Shown here: piece by piece, positions 57,371-64,000 of the stretch
Numbering within the stretch: position 1 is the stretch's first letter
How the letters are laid out: each line of letters starts with the position of its first letter
Assembly (NCBI GenBank): GCA_025175895.1
Contig: CM046000.1
Coordinates: forward strand, 100,486,753-100,550,752
Source: Wurfbainia villosa
Taxonomy: Eukaryota; Streptophyta; Magnoliopsida; Zingiberales; Zingiberaceae
Direction of reading: 5' to 3'
Length of the DNA stretch: 64,000 nucleotides
Position numbers and translations under genes: made by a program
Notes under the pieces: generated by a model
Databases searched by the model: none
Seen by the model: only the letters and a program-made list of their open reading frames with translations
What the model was told of the DNA's origin: nothing

Positions 57371-59201
57371 ATCTCCCCCTTTTTGATGTTTGACAAAAAC
57401 ACATACCTTTGAGTTAGAACACTAACTAAAATCTCCTTATCAATTATCCCAAATTGGTAATTTTACCTTTCTCTCCCTTTTTGAATAACATCAAAAAGGT
57501 TCTCTCTAAGGAGGTCAATGTCTCATATCCCAATGAGATCTTACAATCTCCCCCTTGGTCTAAAAATACCTAGGATGTCTATAATCTTCCTAGTGATAAA
57601 TCTCATATCAATCAAGAGAGGAAATCCTACAAACTCTCCCAATTTCCAAATTGGATATCTCAAAATTCCATTTTCCCCTTAATGAGGAAAAATATCATCC
57701 ATCATTCCATGATGGATACCTCCCCCTAAAGGCTTGCTCCCCCTTGACCATTGCACCAACAATGTCCTTGGGAAGTTCCTAAGCCAATAGGAACTCTAAA
57801 CCATCAAAAATAAGGTCTAAAATTCAACATCGAACTTTCCAATACCTTAAATTTGATACATCACCCTAACAACTCTCCTAATCCATATCCAATAGATTTT
57901 CACCCTTTATAATGCTTCCTAAAGCATATCCTAGGGTTAGGAGTGGTTAGGGAACTTTACCGTAGCTGAAAACGGGCTAAACAACCTTGTTTTTCTCGAA
58001 ATTAGCCTGACAGTCGACTCTATCAAATAACAGTCGACTACCGTGCTTATCAGTCGACTGCCAACAAGGGCAGTCGACTGATAACTGAAATTTTCGAATT
58101 TCAGTTATCAAAATTGAGTTTTAGAAATGCATAAGTAATTCTACGTATATCAAAAAATTGTGAAAATTTATACGTATAATATTTATGACCAATACAATGG
58201 GTGAAAAATGTTTTAAAAATATTTTACCCATAAAATATTAAAATTGAAATAAAGTTCAAAAGCAAAGAAAAACTTCAATGTTTTAGCTCACTTTTTATCA
58301 ACTTCATCAATGGTGATTGCTATCAAAAGATAGACTTCACCAAGGTTTTTCAAAATGATTTTAAAATAGTTTTAAAACCTTATATTGGATCATATTCTTT
58401 GGGCTTAATGTATATTACTTGAACATAAGCTTTCCCAATGATATAAGATGAGTTTTAGTTCATCTAGATGCAAAAAGTATGCACCTTGAACTTAACTCAT
58501 ATCCTATCATCTCACATGTATCTAGGGTGTATAGATACACATATATGTCAATTTAGATGTGAGATGTGGGTTTTGGTTTATCTTAAAACTAAGGCCTCAT
58601 GCATTGTCTAAGGTAACATTACTTGATTCCCTTATAAATGGGACTCCAAGTCATGTCATAGTCCTTAAATCAATTTTAATCAAATTAAATGCATGAATGA
58701 TCATGGCATAAATGATAACATAAATAAAGCACGACCAATGATCATGATGTCATGGCATATGATTAAATCTAGATACACATGACATAAAAACTTAAATCCT
58801 AAGCATGATCATAACATATAAATGATAAAAATAAACATGATGTCATGACATGATATATGACAAACAAAACATGGAAAATAAAATGTATAGGTATAATAAT
58901 ACCTAGATTTTAATATTTGTTCCCATTTGATATAATTAAGTATATTTTGCCATATTACCCAAATTTTCCAAGTGTGCCAAAGACTCAAAATGACACACCA
59001 ATACCTCTAAACCTAAATTGTGCCAATTTTAATTGATTTTTCATGATCCCAAAAATATATTGGCACATCCTAAAATCTTTTTGGATTATTATTCAAATTT
59101 ATTTACAAGGTATCCATAACCTTGAAAATAACCTAAGGTGCCACCTTTACCATGGTTAGGTTAGCTACCCATCCATTTAAAGTTGGCACACCTAAACTCA
59201 T
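57371..59201 (-). other. 3' untranslated tract of element D
   Basis: The polypurine tract (complement ATCTCCCCCTTTTTG) at 57371-57385 is followed by AT-rich non-coding DNA like that of A (17922-19743). Four CAGTCGACT copies lie at about 58010-58082. A further block (58310-58345) with AAAGATAGACTTCACC is shared with A and I. Confidence 0.7.
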
Positions 59202-60873
59202 CTAGCGTGAATCGATCACGCTCTTAGGAACCCAAAACCTATTTGAGCTCCTAGGGTTTACTAGGTATTCCTTAGGGATGACCTCCCTAGATACCTTTCT
59301 AATGACCCTTCTAGGCTTGTTAGCCTTGGTCATTTGGGTCTTGCCTAGGTTAACTCTAGGGGTGACTCCCCTTGTAACCTTCTTAATGGCTTCCCTAGGT
59401 TTCTTCGAAACCCTAGCCACTAGGCCCCTATCTTGGTCAACCTTAGGGATGACTTCCCTATTGACCTTGGCTTTTCTAGACCTAACTTGAGTTCCATAAT
59501 CAAATGGAATATTATGATAAGTCACCTTAGGCTTAGGTTTGTGACCCAAACCTTTCTTGCCCTTAGGTGGACCTTGCTTTCTAAACCCTAGGTGTTGACT
59601 CCTAGATCCTAGAGTTTGACCATTTGACACTTGCATTTGGTTTTGCATAATCCTAAGGGTCTTTTCCATTTTCTCAAGCCTTGACCTCAAGGCTTGATTT
59701 TCCTTTTCTAATTGCCCAATTTTTGAATTTTGATATAATCTTTGGCCATTGTTCTTTCTAGGCATATACCTAGTCCATTTGGGATTAAAACCTAGGTGGT
59801 CTTCTATTTTCTTGATAGATTCCCTAGGTAAGATTTTTCTAGGGACATTAGTCCCAAATTCCTCCTTATTGTTAAAATGGACACTCTTAGCTCCTAGACA
59901 AAAATATTTGTTATTCCTAGCATGTTTTTCATGATAAATAGCAAGTGAATTGAAATTCCTAGCATGCTTTTGCCTATTAAGTAAAGAAGGAGCATTATTT
60001 AATTTTACCTTAGGGATTACTTTAGAAGCTCCCCCTATATGTGATGCTCCCTTGTTAGTCTTCTTCTCTCCCTTTGGGCATTGGCTCCTATAGTGTCCCG
60101 ATTGTCGGCATTTGAAGCACACCACGTGCTCCTTGATCTTTTTGGTGGGGACTTCGGCTTCATTTGACTTTTCTTGACTTTTAAGCACCGGTAGAGTCTT
60201 TTTTACTCTTTTAGGGTACTTACTCTTATAGTGCCTGGATTCCCTACACTCAAAGCATATTATATGGATTTTACTTTTAATTAACATGCTCGAGTTACCT
60301 AGATCTGTGGTGGAAGCCTCTTGAGGTTGTTCATCTTCTCGACCAGAAGTGGATACTTCCTCTTGATCATGCTCTGGAGTGGGAATTCTCTCCTCCCCCT
60401 CAATCCTAGAGGTGGAGGCTTCTTCCACCTCTTCCTCCTCCTCTTCCACCGATCCAGAAGTTGACTCCTCCTCAACTTCCAAATCCTCACTTGCTTGTGA
60501 GGATGAGATCTCTTCCTCCCCTTCCTTTTCTTTGAGGCTCTTCATGGAATTTTGCCAATTTTTCCCATAGCTCATTGGCATCTAGATATTCACTTAGCCT
60601 CGACAAAACATCATTAGGTATCAAATCTTCTAAAAGTTTTGTTACCTTTACTTCGGTTTTGAACTTTTGGCGTTGCTCTTGGGTCCACTTCTTTAACTTC
60701 AAGACATTTCCCTTCTTATCTCTAGGTGGTTCAAAACCTTCCATGATGATGAACCAATCCTCTATGCCCATCATCAAGAATGTCTCCATTCTTGCCCTCC
60801 ATGACAAAAAATCTTCTTGGTCATATGGTGGCAGTGTGTTTATATCCCATCCTAGTTTCTCTTGAAACTTCAT
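59202..60873 (-). pseudogene. gag: gag of element D, one frameshift
   Basis: Starts MKFQEKLGWDINTLPPYDQE at 60873 and continues with WRARMETFLMM, EGFEPPRDKKGN and KKWTQEQRQKF, reaching LWEKLAKFHE before a frameshift near 60535. The remainder is a 459-codon frame from 60581 with an acidic Ser/Glu-rich region (about 20-95) and two zinc knuckles. In the first the last Cys is Tyr (C109, C112, H117, Y122); the second is intact (C155, C158, H163, C168). A basic C-terminal half ends KEYLVNPRSSNRFWVPKS. Apart from the frameshift this is the best-preserved gag-only reading frame here. No protease or pol follows. Confidence 0.88.
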
Positions 60874-60926
60874 CTTCTTCCTCTAGCGGTTTTGCTCCCG
60901 GCGGTTAATCCGTAGAAGAGCCCCAG

Positions 60927-60938
60927 GCTCTGAAACCA
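60927..60938 (-). promoter_or_regulatory. Primer-binding site of element D, one mismatch
   Basis: Plus strand GCTCTGAAACCA. The minus strand TGGTTTCAGAGC differs by one base from the Met-tRNA site of the other elements. It is next to the LTR end at 60941. Confidence 0.8.
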
Positions 60939-60940
60939 AT

Positions 60941-61788
60941 TGTTGAGGATTCGGTGACTGCTAGAGGGGGGTGAATAGCGAGTTTTGATGCGTCGATGGA
61001 ATTCATTGCGATCGCGTCTACAAATCGTGTTAGTACACAGTGGAATAATAATAAAAATAATAACACGATACACAATCACAAACACAAGAATATAACGTGG
61101 TTCGGAACTGAATGGTTCCTACTCCACGGATTGGGCTCTAAAAGCCCTAGCAATGCAAACACGCACAACTAATCAAATAAGCTCCTTTTCAGAACAATCT
61201 GGATGTGGAGAAACCTCGTACAATAACTCTTACAACAGTAAGAAATAAAAACAAGCAAGATACAATAATAAAATGCAATGCAAGTAAAGATAACAACTTT
61301 ACAAGAGCTTTTGGATTGCTTGCTTTGTGATTGCTTGAGTTACACTTGGAGACCCTGAATTACACCAACAATTCGCCCCAAAACTCCTTAAGAAATGCTT
61401 GCCAAAATTCCTCTTCTGAGCTGCTTTTATAACCTGCAATCGGGCTAGATTTTGCCTATTAGTCGACTTCTCGAGATCATCAGTCGACTGATGCCACTAT
61501 TGTCATGAGACAACGGCTAGATCCACGCTGAAAAAATCCAACGGATCCATCATCAGTCGATTGATCATACCCATCAGTCGACTGCTATCTCAATCAGTCG
61601 AGTGGTCGGGCCAATCACTCAATTGGAGAACATTCTGTGCCCAAAATTCTAGCCATCAGTTGACTGATCACCTTGATTAGTCGACTGCTCAGGCCAGCAG
61701 TCGACTACCCACCTCTGGCAGTCGACTGCGAGGATACTTCCCGCAGTCAAACCCTAGTTGACTCACACCAGTTGACTGCCACATGGTA
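60941..61788 (-). repeat. 5' LTR of element D, truncated
   Basis: Plus strand TGTTGAGGATTCGG. It matches 54731-55520 and stops at ACATGGTA (61788), where the next element begins. The part nearest the sense-start of the LTR is lost. Confidence 0.8.
61421..61788 (-). promoter_or_regulatory. Promoter block of element D 5' LTR
   Basis: TATAAAAG on the minus strand at 61424-61431. Upstream palindromes, mostly intact, lie at about 61460-61785. They provide the reference for the altered copies in the 3' LTR. Confidence 0.6.
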
Positions 61789-62844
61789 TGATGTGAGCAA
61801 AATATATAGGGTTTTAGGAGTAGTTTTCGCTCATATCTTATTATATTTTGTGATAGTTTCATGCATATGTTACTCTATTTTTGCACGCATTTCCTATTTT
61901 CTGATTCAGAGGTCTGCTCATTGTACTTTTGTGTGCAGGTTGGCTTTTCGAGCGGAAAAGATGTGTTTTCGGAGCAAAAGAAGGACATTTCACGCTAGAC
62001 GCAGAGTGGGACACAGCCAGGGCATGTGGATTCACACGATCATGTCCAATGGGAGAAGATCAGCACCCCAGGGCTGCACACGGCCTGGCCATGTGGAAAC
62101 ACACGGTCATGTGGCGGCCCGACGAATTTACGCGACTAGGGTTTTTTTCGGATTTTGCAGCGGTCCGAGGTGATGTCTATATAAGGATGGCTCCGCCCAA
62201 ACCCTAGGGGGAAGGTACGATGGCTAGGATGGCACACCGAAGCCCTAAAAAGCTTCGGTAACTCACCACGGGGAGGAGGAACACCACCGAAGGTCCACAC
62301 CTTGCAATTCAATGGCGGAGAGGAGATCACAAAAGTATTGTATATCTCTGTTTCTACGCTTCATTGCATAAATATTCAAACTTAGATATGTGTTGTGATT
62401 CTTCCTTCGTATTTATGGAGTAGTACTTTTGATTCTAGGATTAGGGAGTAGCTTGTGTACATAAACAATGTTGATTCATGTTAAATTCTACTCATGAGTT
62501 TGATTTGACAATTGGTAGTTGCTCTTTATTATATCTATGCGTGTTTGGCTTTCTTTCCGCTGTGTTTAGGCGATACGAGGGGTGAAAGCCATCACAATCT
62601 AAAATTTAGGAGATTTGATCCAAGGAACCTAGGGGTAAACCTGATCTCCCGTAACTGTGGGGAGAAGGGAGCGGTGGAATCGGAAACGGTCCACCGCAAG
62701 GATTTATTTGGCATCCTCGTACCATCTATCCCGTCCTTTTGGGCGGAGATAGCTCCCAGTGAATGCGGCGGCTCTGTGGGAGAGTGTATGATGTCCCTTA
62801 CCCGAAATCGTAGGTAGACATTTAGACAATGCCAATTGACAACA
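61789..62844 (+). mobile_element. Unclassified gypsy-type LTR (possibly Athila/Tat)
   Basis: Begins TGATGTGAGCAAAATATATAGGG and ends TTGACAACA. CTATATAAGG at 62177-62186 looks like a core promoter. The words CACACGGCCTGGCCATGTGG around 62075-62095 resemble the CACGGCCGTGTG motifs of plant Athila/Tat LTRs. No primer site follows. Open frames (for example 61673-62207) cross the boundary with D and are not supported as genes. Confidence 0.5.
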
Positions 62845-62848
62845 TTGT

Positions 62849-64000
62849 TGTCACGCCCCGAGGGAGTCCCCGCCAGACAAAAATCCGGCAGCATCTCCCC
62901 TGTACGGTTGACAATATCAATTTTTATACAAAGCCTACACGGCCACTATACATCGGTCAACACGACCGGAATCCAAACATCACATGCAGGTAATCAAATA
63001 GGCCTCAGGCCAACAAATCAAGGTAAATATAAGTCTACACTAACTAGACTTACCCCTTCTGCCATCTGAGCAGGAATAACCCAACCAAAACCAACCGGAA
63101 TAAAATCCGAATAAAGGTCTACAAGGACACCACAAATCCACGAGTACATAACCAAAACATCAGGACCTAAACATCTCTTCTATACAAGATCCAAAACCAT
63201 AAGACCAATAAAAACCTATCCACTTCGACGAGGGGGATTGGCAACTGGACTCTCCTGACAGCTTCATCCTGAAATAAAAATGAATCAACGGGGTGAGTTC
63301 AAAGAACTCTGCGGGTATAGTAGATATGAATAGTAAGAAATAGCTAACAATACTAATCATGCCAGTACAGTCTCATATATATGGTAAGCAAGAAATAAAT
63401 GCAAAAGGATCAGATTTCACCGAGTCTCCTACTCCCGATATAGGAGCATGTGCCCTACTATAAGAGATAAAGTCATCACCATATAAGAATATGAATCTCA
63501 GATGCATGTCAATCATATGCAACATCCAAGGCATCAATACAATAATGCAAAGAAACACAATACAAATGCAATCCGCAAAATGCATGCCGTACAATGACAT
63601 GGTCACCCCGACGCTACCACCGCTTCACACGCAATGGTGAAGCCGAGTGGGTAGGGCTATGACAACTGGCACTCGCCATCATCGCTTCCCGAGTGACCGA
63701 GGGATGGATGTGCCGGAGTACACCTATCCTCCCGCCTCTAAACATAGTGGGGAGCTAAGCTCTCATCTCCCCTGTCATAGGCCGAGGAGGATCCTGCCGC
63801 TACCACGCGCCTCGTCGCTACCCATGAGCGGTCGGTGAACTGTGAACAGCTGCACACCCTCTCGATGTACCACTAACCCATGAGTGGCGGTGTGTGCGAG
63901 CCATGTAACTAGTCACTGGCTCAACAATAATGGAACCCCATCCACCGGATGCAATCATGCAAGATGGTGCATGATACTAAAGCATGTAAATCCAACTACA
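62849..64000 (-). mobile_element. Chromovirus-type LTR, runs off the right edge
   Basis: Starts on the plus strand with TGTCACGCCCCGAGGG, the complement of the GGGGCGTGACA LTR end seen in F. No Met-tRNA primer site lies to its left, so it is a solo LTR or the 3' LTR of a minus-sense element whose body lies beyond 64000. Later sequence (for example ACCCATGAGTGGCGG near 63880) recalls the CCCATGAGTG words in F. ATTGT before it (62844-62848) may be one copy of the target duplication. No gene is seen. Confidence 0.6.

Larger units (their letters stand above)
54731..61788 (-). mobile_element. Element D: gag-only sirevirus-like element, 5' LTR truncated
   Basis: Minus-strand order: 5' LTR 61788-60941 (truncated), primer site with one mismatch, gag 60873-59202, a 1.8-kb untranslated tract, polypurine tract 57383-57371 and 3' LTR 57370-54731, the last interrupted by solo LTR J. 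Gag and 3' tract match element A, so A and D are one family of gag-only elements. No pol is present. The 5' LTR breaks off at 61788, so no target duplication can be tested. Confidence 0.85.

Noticed and set aside
61673..62207. Frames of 92-166 codons near the D/gypsy LTR boundary
   Set aside because: They cross from LTR D into another LTR at 61789, show no domain, and lie in promoter and leader sequence.

Overview
This is nuclear DNA of a flowering plant, and almost all of it is transposable elements. I see no convincing host gene, rRNA, tRNA or CRISPR array. The evidence is plant-specific: a CACTA/En-Spm element with tnp2, DUF4218 and DUF4216 domains; several Ty1/copia elements of the Sirevirus (SIRE/Maximus) type; Ty3/gypsy chromovirus LTRs ending in GGGGCGTGACA; and a TRIM. 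All are decayed to some degree. The species cannot be fixed from the sequence; abundant sireviruses would suit a monocot but do not prove it.

Layout. (1) 1-6648: a CACTA element on the minus strand, cut by the left window edge, with a broken TNP2 transposase, a GC-rich leader, a repeat-rich subterminal region and the terminal repeat ending at 6648. (2) 6649-9069: unclassified, repeat-derived DNA with a 27-bp tandem array in front of a TATA box. (3) 9070-23977: chromovirus-type LTRs. A plus-sense LTR ends at 11268 and abuts a minus-sense element F (11269-23977) that has ~3-kb LTRs and only ~1.07 kb of non-coding interior. Its 5' LTR is interrupted by sirevirus-like element A (16495-22828, target duplication TAAAC). 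(4) 24381-26027: a solo sirevirus LTR with target duplication AATGT. (5) 26743-51790: a nest. LTR G (26743-27135 and 50439-51776) was split by a 23.3-kb insertion, element B (27136-50438). B was itself hit by element C (28548-33977), a TRIM (35774-36463) and the gag-pol element H (36692-45548). (6) 51809-61788: partial element I, then gag-only element D, whose left LTR carries solo LTR J (55794-56889). (7) 61789-64000: a gypsy-type LTR and the start of another chromovirus-type LTR.

How the parts relate. H and B carry the gag, protease, integrase, reverse transcriptase and RNase H modules of an autonomous sirevirus, though both are damaged. A, C and D have LTRs, a methionine-tRNA primer site, gag with zinc knuckles and a long 3' untranslated tract, but no pol. 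They look like non-autonomous gag-only elements that would need an H- or B-like partner. Nearly all sirevirus LTRs here share one promoter plan: an array of the 10-bp palindrome CAGTCGACTG or its variants directly upstream of a TATA box. In some copies this palindrome is replaced throughout by a CGATCG-type variant, most strikingly between the two LTRs of H, which calls for a check of both assembly and biology.
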